The translations under genes were made by a program, and so were the position numbers. Below, one piece after another: positions 8,174 through 16,341 of a DNA stretch of 64,000 bases. Location of the stretch: positions 434,001 through 498,000 of the forward strand of contig OZ221973.1 in assembly GCA_965119745.1 (NCBI GenBank), in the 5' to 3' direction. Source of the stretch: CAJFUR01 sp904420575 (GTDB lineage Bacteria > Actinomycetota > Coriobacteriia > Coriobacteriales > Eggerthellaceae). Numbering within the stretch: the stretch's first letter is position 1; each line of letters starts with the position of its first letter. The notes beneath the pieces are model-generated. The model was given only the letters and a program-made list of their open reading frames with translations. It did no database searches and was not told where the DNA came from.

Positions 8174-9844
8174 ATGAGCAAGACCTTGTCGAGGCGGTCG
8201 TTTCTGACCGGAAGCGTGGCAACCGGGGCATTGGCCGCCGTCGGGCTGGCAGGATGCTCGCCAGCGCCGGCAGCGACGAACGCGGATCCTGCGCCGGCCT
8301 CTTCCACGTCGGCGCCTGCCGGGCAGCATCCCTGGGAAGTGTATCCCGGCGACATCGCCGAAAGCGAAATCGCGGGGACCATCGAGCAGGACGTGGTCAT
8401 CGTCGGCCTGGGCGCGTCGGGTTCCTACGCCGCCACGTCCGCGGTGGAGAATGGCCTTTCCGTGGCCGTGCTGGAGCGCAACGACACGTTCAACGCCAAC
8501 GGCGGATCCCACTACATGTTCAACGCCGCCCCGTTCAAGAAGATCGGCGTCGAGGTGGACGTGAACGAGGCCGTGAAGGACTTCCTCAACGTGTGCAACA
8601 ACAAGGTGGATGGCGCCGCCGTGTGGACGTGGGCCAATCGTGCGGCAGAGGCCGCCGACTGGTTCGCCGACGTGGTCGAGCCCTACGGCCTGCATGCCGT
8701 GCCCCAGCATTACGACGACGAGCCGATCACCAAGACCTATCCGGGAACCATCCTGTTCATCGGCGGCGAGAACGAACCCACGAGCGCCGTCGACCAGGAC
8801 CCCTACAATGGCGATCTGGGCCTGGGCTTCGTGCCCGAAGTGGACCTGCTGGCCGTGCTGCTGGAACACATCCAGAAAAAGGGCGCGCAGGTGTACTTCA
8901 ACCATACCTCCGAGCGGCTGGTGAAGGACGAATCCGGCCGCGTGACGGCGGTGATCGCCTCCGATGCCGACGGCACCTACAAGAAGTTCGTCGCCACCAA
9001 GGGCGTGATCGTCGCCACGGGCTCGTACTGCCAGGACCCCGACATGCAGGCGCACTACTGCCCCATCGTGGCGAACAACCCCAACGGCGACAAGGTGGCC
9101 CTGTTCAACACCGGCGACGGATCGGGCATCAAGCAGGCGCTGTGGGTCGGCGCGGCCATGCAGGCCAACGGCGACCATCCGCCCATGATGTTCTGGGGCG
9201 CCACCAACTGCATCAAGAACGTGATGGTGAACAGTTCGGGCAAACGGTTCATCGACGAGAACTCGGGACAGTCCAACCTGGCTGCCGCACAGTTCCATCA
9301 GACGGGCGGGACCATGGTCGCCCTGTGGAACGAGGCCTACGCCGAGCAACTTCCGGCGATCTCATACCGCTCCGACGACCCTTCGTGGGCGGCCAAGCCC
9401 GAAGAGCTGCGCGCCAAGTGGGAAGGCCTGGTTGAGGCAGGCGTGTTCATGAAGGCCGACACGCTCGACGAGATCGCCGAAGCCTACGGCCTGCCCGCCG
9501 ACGCGCTGAGCGCGACGGTGGAGGAATACAACGGCTACTGCACCGCCGGCGTGGACGAGGCGTTCCACAAAGACCCGGCCACGCTGCACGAGCTGACCGG
9601 TCCCTACTATGCGACGAAGTACGACGTGCCCGCGTCCCTGGCCTCCATGGGCGGCCTGCACGTGAACGCCCAGTGCGAGGTGCTGACGGCGGACGACCAG
9701 CCCATCGAGGGCCTCTACGCCATCGGCCTTGCAGCCGGCGACTTCTATGCGAACCAGTACAGCACGCGCTATGCCGGCAACAGCCTAGGCCGCTGCATGA
9801 CGTTCGGGTACCTGATCGGCCGCGAGCTGGCAGGGTTGGAATAG
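8174..9844 (+). CDS. Tat-exported FAD-dependent reductase (fumarate/urocanate reductase-like)
   Basis: The start at 8174 is chosen because AAAAGGAGGGA precedes it and the peptide then opens with a twin-arginine signal, LSRRSFLTGS, followed by a lipobox-like LAGC. The mature protein of 556 residues total is an FAD_binding_2 flavoprotein with a Rossmann motif VVIVGLGASGSYAA and the C-terminal FAD contact YSTRYAGNSLGRCMTFGY. It lacks a fused FMN-binding or cytochrome domain. A separate FMN-binding lipoprotein is encoded convergently at 9902-10336 and may feed it electrons. The family reduces activated double bonds of fumarate, urocanate or aromatic acrylates as respiratory acceptors outside the membrane. 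The actual substrate cannot be read. The neighbouring LuxR regulators suggest substrate induction. Confidence 0.9.
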   Translation: MSKTLSRRSFLTGSVATGALAAVGLAGCSPAPAATNADPAPASSTSAPAGQHPWEVYPGDIAESEIAGTIEQDVVIVGLGASGSYAATSAVENGLSVAVLERNDTFNANGGSHYMFNAAPFKKIGVEVDVNEAVKDFLNVCNNKVDGAAVWTWANRAAEAADWFADVVEPYGLHAVPQHYDDEPITKTYPGTILFIGGENEPTSAVDQDPYNGDLGLGFVPEVDLLAVLLEHIQKKGAQVYFNHTSERLVKDESGRVTAVIASDADGTYKKFVATKGVIVATGSYCQDPDMQAHYCPIVANNPNGDKVALFNTGDGSGIKQALWVGAAMQANGDHPPMMFWGATNCIKNVMVNSSGKRFIDENSGQSNLAAAQFHQTGGTMVALWNEAYAEQLPAISYRSDDPSWAAKPEELRAKWEGLVEAGVFMKADTLDEIAEAYGLPADALSATVEEYNGYCTAGVDEAFHKDPATLHELTGPYYATKYDVPASLASMGGLHVNAQCEVLTADDQPIEGLYAIGLAAGDFYANQYSTRYAGNSLGRCMTFGYLIGRELAGLE

Positions 9845-9859
9845 GTTCGACCCCAAACC

Positions 9860-9887
9860 GACCCCGCCCGACGCATTGGGCGGGGTC
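9860..9887 (+). terminator. Bidirectional hairpin between convergent genes
   Basis: A ten-base perfect stem (9860-9869 with 9878-9887) with an eight-base loop separates the convergent reductase and FMN-binding genes. It is GC-rich with only a short T run (9899 onward), so termination could operate in both directions. Confidence 0.6.
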
Positions 9888-9901
9888 GGGGTCAGGACGT
9901 T

Positions 9902-10336
9902 TTACTTGGCCTGCGCCAGCGCCTCTTCCACGGCGGAGATGACGCCGCCGGTGGTCATGGTGGCACCGGTCACGCCGTCGATGTCGGCCGACTGGGCCTC
10001 TTCGATCTGCGCCTTGAACGTGCCGTCCGCGATGGCTTCCTTGCCGCCGATGCCGGCCGTCTCGCCGGTCTCGGTGATCTCGTCTACGGTCACCTTGCCG
10101 TCGGAGACGGTGAGCGTGACGGTGATGGCGCCGCCCATGCCCCGGCCTTCGCCGGTATACGTGCCGTCCTTGTAGTTGGTTTCCGGCTTCGTGCCCTTGG
10201 AAGCGCCGGCGTTCGCGTCGGCGCTCTGCGAGGCTTCGGGCTGCTGGGTTTCGTTGTTGCTCGGGCTGCATCCGGCCAACAGGGGGCTCACCGACACGGC
10301 CAGGCAGCACGCGGCCGCAGCAAGTTGCTTCTTCAT
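9902..10336 (-). CDS. FMN-binding domain lipoprotein
   Basis: The start at 10336 follows AAAGGAAC and gives a 144-residue lipoprotein with signal MKKQLAAAACCLAVS and lipobox LLAGC. A Gln/Ser/Ala-rich linker leads to an FMN_bind domain of about 90 residues. The motif DGVTGATMTTGG near the end matches the flavinylation site where a threonine receives FMN through a phosphoester bond from an ApbE-type transferase. It would act as an extracytoplasmic electron carrier, most plausibly for the reductase at 8174, since that enzyme lacks its own FMN domain. The two genes converge, so they are not cotranscribed. Confidence 0.85.
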   Translation of the reverse strand: MKKQLAAAACCLAVSVSPLLAGCSPSNNETQQPEASQSADANAGASKGTKPETNYKDGTYTGEGRGMGGAITVTLTVSDGKVTVDEITETGETAGIGGKEAIADGTFKAQIEEAQSADIDGVTGATMTTGGVISAVEEALAQAK

Positions 10337-10413
10337 GCTCGTTCCTTTCAGACAGCTAGGTGTCAATCTCTCGCGCTGGATGACGCTTGAGCTGCAAGCG
10401 CCAGCGGAGCCGC

Positions 10414-10504
10414 ATTATACGGAAACCCCGCCATAAGCGTATCGGCAGCGCCGGGGTATTCTTGAAGATGCTGGGGTAGTCATGTGGTACCCGTTTGGTA
10501 TACT
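10414..10504. promoter_or_regulatory. Divergent promoters for the FMN lipoprotein and LuxR genes
   Basis: Leftward, TATAAT (complement of 10414-10419) lies about 78 bases before the FMN-lipoprotein start. Rightward, an extended -10 TGGTATACT ends at 10504, about 80 bases before the LuxR start. Two GGGGTA copies at 10453 and 10473 are twenty bases apart, close to two helical turns, and may be regulator contacts. The -35 elements are weak in both directions, as expected for activated promoters. Confidence 0.4.
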
Positions 10505-10582
10505 CCGTTTTGCCGCTTTGTCGGCGCACGTCAGCTGGGAAGACCCTGGTGTTTCGTGTCGGACAGCGAAGAATCGGAGATC

Positions 10583-12004
10583 ATGGAAACCAATACCGAA
10601 TCGAAGGAGTCGCTCCCGCTCTCGCGGTCTTCCTTCGCCCTTTTGTCGTTGGGCCTGGGAGCGTATCTGGGATGGCAGTCGGTCGGCATTTCGCCCACGC
10701 TGTTCCCCCAGCCCCACGAAGGCATCGACATGGTCCTGCGTCAAGGCCTTGTCGCCCAGAACGCGCTTTTCCTGGCGCTGTTGGCGTTGTTCGCGTACGG
10801 GGCGTACCGCAAAGGCGGCCTGGTGGCTCACAAGCCGCTCATCGTGGGGATCGGCACGCTCATGTGTGCGGGCACGGCCCTCACGTATGCCTGCGGCTGG
10901 GTGGGCAATGCGCCCGCCGGCGTGTTCGTCGGCACCGTGATAGGAGCCGTCAAGGCGGGCTATATCGCCCTATGGGGAGAAGCGCTCGGACGGGTGCGCT
11001 TCCGAAACGCGCTTCTGTGCATCTCCGTGGCCTATGCGACCATGTTCGCGCTGTGCCTTCTCGTGGCAGGGCTCATGCCGCTGCCCGCGCTCATCGTGCA
11101 TGCCGTGCTGCCGCTGCTTTCGGGCGGCGCGCTGCTGGTGCTCCACGGCGACCACGTCGTCTCCAACGCGTCGAAGACGACCCCCACGTTCGATCTTCCC
11201 GTGCGCCTGTTCGTGGGCATTGGCATCTTCGGCGCCCTCATCTCGCTGACGAACACGCTGTCCGAAACGAAGGCCAACGCTGCGGCAGAGCTGATCCCTC
11301 TGGTGGCGGGCCTGGCCCTTTCGGTGGCCTTCGCCGTCGGAGCGCGGGCGGGACGCAAGGAACGCGATTTCACGCTCTTGTTCAGGCTGCTCACTCCCAT
11401 CATCGTCATCACCGTCGTGCTGGTGCTGGTGCTGGAAAGCGGAAAGCAGCAGTACGAGGCGTTTGCCATCGGGCTCGGCTGGTGCTTCTTCCGCATCTTC
11501 GCATGGACGCTGTGGTGCAACATCGCCTCGCGCTCCCGTATGCCGGCCGCCTGCATCTTCTCGGTGGGGCAGCTGGCCCTCACGGGCTGTGCCTACGTGG
11601 AAGACCTGGCGTACACCTACGTGCTGCCCGGCTTCTCCGTGCCGCTGCCCGTCATGGCATCGCTCGTCGTGGTGGTGGCGGTGATCACGTCGACCCTGAT
11701 CATGAGCGAAAGCGACGTGCGGCGCTTCTTCGACCGCAAGAAGATGGCGCCGAAGGATCCTGCCGACAAGGAAAGCGCGTATGCCGCGTGCGTGGAGCTG
11801 GCGGCGCGCGAATACGGCCTGTCCAAACGCGAGGAAGAGATCACCGTGCTGGTGCTGCAGGGAAAGAACAACGCAGTCATCGGCGACCGGCTGGCCATCA
11901 CCGACAGCACCTTGCGCACGCACCTGCGCAACATCTACGGGAAGACGGCCGTCCACAGCCGGCAGGAGCTGATCGCGCTGCTGCAGGCGTACCTGGAAGA
12001 CTAG
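10583..12004 (+). CDS. LuxR-family regulator with polytopic membrane domain
   Basis: The start METNTESKES at 10583 is preceded by GGAG; upstream in-frame codons give no membrane segment or Shine-Dalgarno. The 473-residue product has about ten to twelve hydrophobic helices between residues 17 and 390 and a LuxR helix-turn-helix at about 400-470 (LSKREEEITVLVLQGKN, then STLRTHLRNIYGKTAVHSRQ). It is a second membrane-tethered LuxR paralogue within 5 kb. Its target may be the divergent FMN-lipoprotein gene or the reductase beyond. A strong terminator follows immediately. Function as regulator is clear; the effector is unknown. Confidence 0.88.
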   Translation: METNTESKESLPLSRSSFALLSLGLGAYLGWQSVGISPTLFPQPHEGIDMVLRQGLVAQNALFLALLALFAYGAYRKGGLVAHKPLIVGIGTLMCAGTALTYACGWVGNAPAGVFVGTVIGAVKAGYIALWGEALGRVRFRNALLCISVAYATMFALCLLVAGLMPLPALIVHAVLPLLSGGALLVLHGDHVVSNASKTTPTFDLPVRLFVGIGIFGALISLTNTLSETKANAAAELIPLVAGLALSVAFAVGARAGRKERDFTLLFRLLTPIIVITVVLVLVLESGKQQYEAFAIGLGWCFFRIFAWTLWCNIASRSRMPAACIFSVGQLALTGCAYVEDLAYTYVLPGFSVPLPVMASLVVVVAVITSTLIMSESDVRRFFDRKKMAPKDPADKESAYAACVELAAREYGLSKREEEITVLVLQGKNNAVIGDRLAITDSTLRTHLRNIYGKTAVHSRQELIALLQAYLED

Positions 12005-12040
12005 GATGGGCGCCACGGCGAGGTGCCGCCCATCCTTTTT
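12004..12040 (+). terminator. Rho-independent terminator after the LuxR gene
   Basis: A nine-base perfect stem (12004-12012 with 12027-12035), with extra inner pairing, overlaps the LuxR stop and is followed by TTTTT at 12036-12040. It separates convergent genes. Confidence 0.85.
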
Positions 12041-12044
12041 CCGG

Positions 12045-13169
12045 TCAGTCTTCGAAGTGCTCTTTCGCCACTTCGAGTTGATGGATGATGTCGATGCTTT
12101 GAGGGCACATGGCCTCGCAGGCCCCGCAGCCGATGCACGTCGAGGCACGACCCGGCGCCTGCCACTGGTACAGGCCCTTCACGAACTCGTTGTTCTCGGT
12201 CATGAGCTCCAGGTTCAGCAGGCCCATGATCTCGGGGATGGACACGCCCTGCGGGCAGTCCTTCACGCAGTAGCGGCAGTTCGTGCAGGGAACGGACGCC
12301 AGGGAGCGCAACACCTCGACGGCCTCGTCCAGCGCGCGCTGCTCGTCTTCCGCGAACGGCCTGTTCGCCTGGAAGGTGGCGACGTTCTCGCGCGCCTGGT
12401 CGAGGGTGGACATGCCCGACAGCACGGTGACCACGTTGGGCAGGTTGAAGCAGAAGCGGTACGCCCATGACGCCAGGTTCACGTCGGGAGCGGCGGCTTT
12501 GAGCGGCGCGGCCACACGTTCGGGCAACTCCGCCAAGCGGCCGCCGCGTGCCGGCTCCATGATGACCACCGGCACGCCATGGCGCTGCGCCACCTCCATG
12601 CAGCGGCGCGCCTGGATGACCGGGTCGTCCCAATCCAGATAGTTCGCCTGCAGCTGCACGAAGTCGGCGTCGGGATGGGCGTCGAGCAGCGCATCAAGCG
12701 CCTCCGGACCGTCGTGCAGGGAAAAGCCCCAGTGCCTGACGAGCCCTTCTTCCTTCTTCTGCTTCACGAAGTCCCACATGCCGTACTCGTCGAACTTGGC
12801 CGTGCGCGCGCCGCCCACGTTGTGCAGCAGGTAGAAGTCCACGTAGTCGAGCCCCATGCGTTTCAAGGACGTGGCAAGGTTGCTCTGCGCCTCTTCCTTG
12901 CTGTCGATGGCCCAGGCCAGGCACTTGGTGGCCACCGTGTATGCGTCGCGCGGATAGCGTTTCACCAGCGCTTCCTTGAGCGCCCGCTCGGACGCGCCCT
13001 CATGGTAGACGAAAGCCGTGTCGAAATACGTGCCGCCGCCTTCCATGAACACGTCCACCATCTGCTTGAATTGTTCCAGGTCGATGCTCTGCTGGTCGGC
13101 TGGGTCCAGCAAGGGAAGGCGCATGCAGCCGAAGCCCAGCTTCGGGGTTGCTTCCAGTTCGGGTTTCAT
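12045..13169 (-). CDS. Aldo/keto reductase with C-terminal ferredoxin domain
   Basis: The start at 13169 follows AGAGGAG; the protein has 374 residues. The N-terminal three-quarters is an aldo/keto reductase barrel with the tetrad visible as Asp50, Tyr55, Lys82 and His116 (FDTAFVYHEG, TKCLAW, LLHNVGG). The C-terminal part carries two 4Fe-4S motifs, CTNCRYCVKDCP and CIGCGACEAMCP. This is the COG1453 type found in anaerobes, in which the barrel is coupled to iron-sulfur electron transfer. The substrate is unknown. The gene is convergent with the LuxR gene and not obviously in an operon. Confidence 0.9.
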   Translation of the reverse strand: MKPELEATPKLGFGCMRLPLLDPADQQSIDLEQFKQMVDVFMEGGGTYFDTAFVYHEGASERALKEALVKRYPRDAYTVATKCLAWAIDSKEEAQSNLATSLKRMGLDYVDFYLLHNVGGARTAKFDEYGMWDFVKQKKEEGLVRHWGFSLHDGPEALDALLDAHPDADFVQLQANYLDWDDPVIQARRCMEVAQRHGVPVVIMEPARGGRLAELPERVAAPLKAAAPDVNLASWAYRFCFNLPNVVTVLSGMSTLDQARENVATFQANRPFAEDEQRALDEAVEVLRSLASVPCTNCRYCVKDCPQGVSIPEIMGLLNLELMTENNEFVKGLYQWQAPGRASTCIGCGACEAMCPQSIDIIHQLEVAKEHFED

Positions 13170-13337
13170 GGGACTCCTCTCGTCTCTGACGTTTCCCATC
13201 ATAGAACCTGGAGCGCACTCGAAGTCAAGAGGGAATCCGAGCGCATCCGCATGGCGGGCGAACAAACCGCTGCGCAAGAGGAGAAGGCGCACCTGCATGC
13301 GCTTCTTGCCCACGGGAGCCTGCTGCGCAAAGGGAGG

Positions 13338-14222
13338 TTAGCATTCCTTCAGCTCGTTGAACAGACGCTGGAAATCGCCTTCGAACGTGCTGCCCTTCAG
13401 GCGGATGAAGGTGATGTCGTGACAGATAGGCGGGCCGGCGATCTCGATCAGCGACAAGCGGCCACGCGCCACGTCGTCGCTGACAGCGGCCGCGAACATG
13501 AACGACAGGCCGAACCCTCCCGCCACCAGCGACTTGATGACGTTGATGCTGCCCACTTCGGTCGTGCGGGCGAAGCTTGCCAACGCGAGGTTCCTCGCCG
13601 CCAGGGCGTGCTCCAGCACCGCGCGCGTGCCCGACCCCTCTTCGCGCACCAGCACATGCTCGGACAGCAGGTCCTCGAACGCGCACGTGCGCCCGGCGAG
13701 TGCATGACCTGGCGCGCATATGGCCACCAGCCGTTCGGTGCTGAACGTGTCCCACGCGTAGGCGCTCTTGTCGAAGAACCCTTCCACGAACGCGCAGTCG
13801 ATGACGCCTTCGTCCAGGGCGCCCAGCAGCTCTTCGGTGCCGCGGGAGCGAAGGCGTACCTGCATTTCGGGATGTGCGCGCAGGTACGTGGCCAGCGGGG
13901 CCGCCACCACGTACTCGCCTGCCGTCAGCGTCATGCCGATGGACAGCGAAAGCGCCGACGTGCGTTCGCACGCGGCCACGCTTTCACGCAGGAGCCGGTC
14001 GTCGTGCGCCATGGCGGCCAGCGTGCGCCGCACCAGCTCGCCTGCCGGCGTGAGACTCAGCTTGCGGTTGGCATAGGAGAACAGCTTTGCCCCGTACTCC
14101 TTCTCCAAAAAGGCGATGTGCTGCGACACGGCCGGTTGCGTGATGTTGAGTTCTTCGGCGGCCCGCGTGTAGTTCAGCGTGCGGCACACGGCCAAGAACG
14201 TCTCGACGCGGTAGTCCTGCAT
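13338..14222 (-). CDS. LysR-family transcriptional regulator
   Basis: The 294-residue protein starts at 14222 with MQDYRVETFLAVCRTLNYTR. It has the LysR winged helix at residues 1-60 (AAEELNITQPAVSQHIAFLE) and a type 2 periplasmic-binding-like effector domain from about 90. It is divergent from the TDT-family membrane transporter at 14490 across 267 bases, which is the usual LysR layout for control of the neighbour. The effector is unknown. Confidence 0.92.
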   Translation of the reverse strand: MQDYRVETFLAVCRTLNYTRAAEELNITQPAVSQHIAFLEKEYGAKLFSYANRKLSLTPAGELVRRTLAAMAHDDRLLRESVAACERTSALSLSIGMTLTAGEYVVAAPLATYLRAHPEMQVRLRSRGTEELLGALDEGVIDCAFVEGFFDKSAYAWDTFSTERLVAICAPGHALAGRTCAFEDLLSEHVLVREEGSGTRAVLEHALAARNLALASFARTTEVGSINVIKSLVAGGFGLSFMFAAAVSDDVARGRLSLIEIAGPPICHDITFIRLKGSTFEGDFQRLFNELKEC

Positions 14223-14384
14223 GGTTGCTCCTGTGTCTCCGACGAACCGAACGATCGCGCGTCCCGTGGCATGCTGCTTGCACGAGGGCGCGCGGCAAGC
14301 ACCTAGTACAGCCCAACCTGCACAAATTGGCAATCGACGCGCGGCAAGCCTCTTTCCTGCCCTTTCTGCACGTATTCTGTAGGT

Positions 14385-14430
14385 CATTGATTATACGGCC
14401 TTATTGCTTCATAATAAATCATAAGTTTTT
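14385..14430. promoter_or_regulatory. AT-rich LysR/transporter control region
   Basis: Within the divergent spacer an AT-rich island contains TTAT/ATAA half-sites, for example CTTAT around 14400 and ATAAG near 14426, with dyad symmetry. It is the only AT-rich stretch in the gap and fits a LysR operator overlapping the divergent promoters. No exact LysR box can be fixed by eye. Confidence 0.3.
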
Positions 14431-14489
14431 ACTTTGCTTGGGTCGTGCGAGAATTTCACCTTGCAACGCAAGCGAGAAAGGCTGAAACC

Positions 14490-15467
14490 ATGCGCGACCT
14501 CATCAGGAAAGTACCCATCCCCGCCGCGGGAGTCGCGCTCGGGCTGGCGGCGCTCGGCAACTTGCTGCAGCCCCATGCCGAGGCGTTGCATGTGGCGTGC
14601 GGCGTGTGCGCGCTTTTCCTGGTCGTCCTGCTGCTGGCAAAGATTATCCTGTTCCCGCTGGACATTCGCAAGGACATGCGCAATTCCATCCTTGCCAGCG
14701 TGAGCGCCACCCTGTTCATGTCCCTCATGCAGATCGCGACGTACCTGGCGCCGTTCGCGTACCTGCCCGCTTTCGTGCTGTGGGGCGACGCCGTGGCAGC
14801 CCACGCGATCCTCATCGTGTGGTTCACCGCCCGCTTCATTACGAAGTTCAAGCTGAACGAGGTGTTCCCCACCTACTTCATCTGCTATGTGGGCATCGTC
14901 GTGGCGTCCGCCACCGCCCCCACGTTCGGCATGGAAGCGTTCGGCCACGCGGTGTTCTGGTTCGGATTCGCCTGCTATCTGGTGTTGCTGGTGGTGGTGA
15001 CGCTGCGCTACCTGCGCCACGAGGCACCTGAAAGCGCCCGACCGCTCTTCTGCATCTACACCGCACCCATGAGCCTGTCCATCGTCGGGTATCTGGCCAC
15101 CGCCGACCAGCCGTCGTTGGCGTTCGTCGGCGTCATGCTGGTACTTGCCCAGCTGTTCTTCGTCGTCGTGCTCACCAGGGTGCCGCAGTTCATGCGCCTG
15201 TCCTTCTATCCCAGCTTCGCCGCCATGACCTTTCCGTTCGTCATCACGGCCACCGCGCTGGGACAGGCCATCGCGTTCTTCCGCGAGAGCGGCATCTACG
15301 TGCATCAGGCGTTCGACGTGCTGGTAGCGGTCGAGACGCTGATCGCCATTGCCATGGTGCTGTTCGTGTTCGCCCATTACCTGCGCTTCTTGTTCCGCGC
15401 TCCTCAGGAAGCGGCCGTCGCGTCCCGTCGCGCCCGCCTGTCCGCGTGGCTTCTCAACCGGATGTAG
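14490..15467 (+). CDS. TDT-family (TehA/SLAC1-like) membrane transporter
   Basis: The start at 14490 gives MRDLIRKVPIPAAGVALGLA with GAAAGG upstream. The 325-residue protein has about ten hydrophobic segments in the pattern of the tellurite-resistance/dicarboxylate transporter family, which includes TehA and C4-dicarboxylate exporters. The N-terminal VPIPAAGVALGLAALGN and the late FPFVITATALGQA match family landmarks. It probably passes an anion such as a dicarboxylate, sulfite or chloride. The divergent LysR gene likely controls it. The substrate cannot be inferred from the sequence. Confidence 0.8.
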   Translation: MRDLIRKVPIPAAGVALGLAALGNLLQPHAEALHVACGVCALFLVVLLLAKIILFPLDIRKDMRNSILASVSATLFMSLMQIATYLAPFAYLPAFVLWGDAVAAHAILIVWFTARFITKFKLNEVFPTYFICYVGIVVASATAPTFGMEAFGHAVFWFGFACYLVLLVVVTLRYLRHEAPESARPLFCIYTAPMSLSIVGYLATADQPSLAFVGVMLVLAQLFFVVVLTRVPQFMRLSFYPSFAAMTFPFVITATALGQAIAFFRESGIYVHQAFDVLVAVETLIAIAMVLFVFAHYLRFLFRAPQEAAVASRRARLSAWLLNRM

Positions 15468-15556
15468 GCTCCGGGCACAGCCGAGGGTGCCGTCCCTGCG
15501 CTTGAGCTGGAAGCGCGGATGCAGGCGGCAGCCGAAGGCGTCGCCGCGGCGGGCAA

Positions 15557-15590
15557 GACGTCGCTTCGGGCAGGACGTCGCTTCGGGCAG
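15557..15590. repeat. Tandem 17-bp repeat, two copies
   Basis: GACGTCGCTTCGGGCAG occurs twice head to tail (15557-15573 and 15574-15590), between the TDT transporter and the convergent XRE gene. Its core GCTTCGGGCAGG recurs in another intergenic repeat at 62439 and 62469. Confidence 0.8.
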
Positions 15591-15598
15591 GGCGCAGG

Positions 15599-15811
15599 TC
15601 AGGACCCGCCGATCAGATCTCCCGGCAGGACTCCCAGACCTTGGGCGATTCTGGCAAGGGTGGCGACACTGATGGTTCGGGAGCCGTCCTCGACTTCGTC
15701 CAAGCAGGACGCGCTCAGACCCACCATCATCGCGAAGCTGCGGCGGGAGATGCCGTTGCTTTTCCTCAGCGCCTTTATTCGCACACCTATCTCAGACTCC
15801 ACGCCCTCCAT
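15599..15811 (-). CDS. Small XRE-family DNA-binding protein
   Basis: This 70-residue protein is essentially a single Cro/C1-type helix-turn-helix (IGVRIKALRKSNGISRRSFAMMVGLS, then SVATLARIAQGLGVLPGDL). It is a paralogue of the protein at 16027-16239 and has the same length. Its promoter region just upstream contains two phased direct repeats that could be its operator. Such small stand-alone repressors often control themselves and a neighbour; no toxin or phage gene lies next to it. Confidence 0.85.
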   Translation of the reverse strand: MEGVESEIGVRIKALRKSNGISRRSFAMMVGLSASCLDEVEDGSRTISVATLARIAQGLGVLPGDLIGGS

Positions 15812-15870
15812 CGGCAGCCCACCTTTTCACCATGCCTGATGGCACTACTATTATGATCAAAAATTATCGA

Positions 15871-15905
15871 TATCGTACAAGAAATAGACGGTATTGTACT
15901 AGAAA
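15871..15905 (-). promoter_or_regulatory. Phased direct repeats upstream of the XRE gene
   Basis: TATCGTACAAGAAA (15871-15884) is repeated as TATTGTACTAGAAA (15892-15905), 21 bases apart, two helical turns. Each copy contains a GTAC centre. The repeats lie in the only AT-rich patch of the area, 60-95 bases upstream of the XRE start, and look like binding sites for this small repressor or its paralogue. Confidence 0.55.
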
Positions 15906-16026
15906 ACAAATCGATAGTATAGCCTTGAATGCAACGGGAGCGCGGATCGTCCGTCCCAAGGCAGCAGGCAGCGCTTCAAGCGCCGATGAGAAAGAGATAC
16001 GCCTTCGGACCGTAGAATCGGCTCCC

Positions 16027-16239
16027 CTACAAGCCTCTGAACAGGTCTTCCAACGACACGCCGAGACCGTTTGCGATTTTTTGGAGGTTGGTGATGCTGA
16101 TGTTGCGCAATCTGTTCTCAACGCCGCTCAGGTAGGTGCGGTTCATTCCTATCATCAGGGCGAAACGACGCTGGGAGAGATTGCTGTTCTCTCTGAGCAT
16201 CTTGATGCGCGCGCCTATTTCCTGCTTGAGCTGAGCCAT
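16027..16239 (-). CDS. Small XRE-family DNA-binding protein, paralogue
   Basis: A second 70-residue Cro/C1-type protein (IGARIKMLRENSNLSQRRFALMIGMN, with ISITNLQKIANGLGVSLEDL). About half of its residues match the neighbour at 15599 in the same register, indicating local duplication. Both are leftward and separated by 215 bases. The ribosome-binding site is weak. Its upstream region has a 12-base inverted repeat at 16265-16300. Confidence 0.85.
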   Translation of the reverse strand: MAQLKQEIGARIKMLRENSNLSQRRFALMIGMNRTYLSGVENRLRNISITNLQKIANGLGVSLEDLFRGL

Positions 16240-16264
16240 AAGCTAAGCCTACTGCTCATCGAAT

Positions 16265-16300
16265 CGTGCATGGCATATTGCGAGTAACATGCCATGCACG
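16265..16300 (-). promoter_or_regulatory. Twelve-base perfect inverted repeat
   Basis: CGTGCATGGCAT (16265-16276) pairs exactly with ATGCCATGCACG (16289-16300) across a 12-base spacer. It lies downstream of mazG and 26 bases upstream of the second XRE gene. It may terminate mazG or act as the XRE operator. There is no U tract, which favours an operator or weak hairpin. Confidence 0.5.
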
Positions 16301-16341
16301 GTGCAGCGCATCCGCAGCGGTGCGTTTTTGGCGGCGATGCG

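Noticed and set aside
8174..9844. Classification as 3-oxosteroid dehydrogenase
   Set aside because: The fold is shared, but the Tat signal, adjacent FMN-binding lipoprotein and LuxR context fit the fumarate/urocanate reductase branch better; substrate left open.
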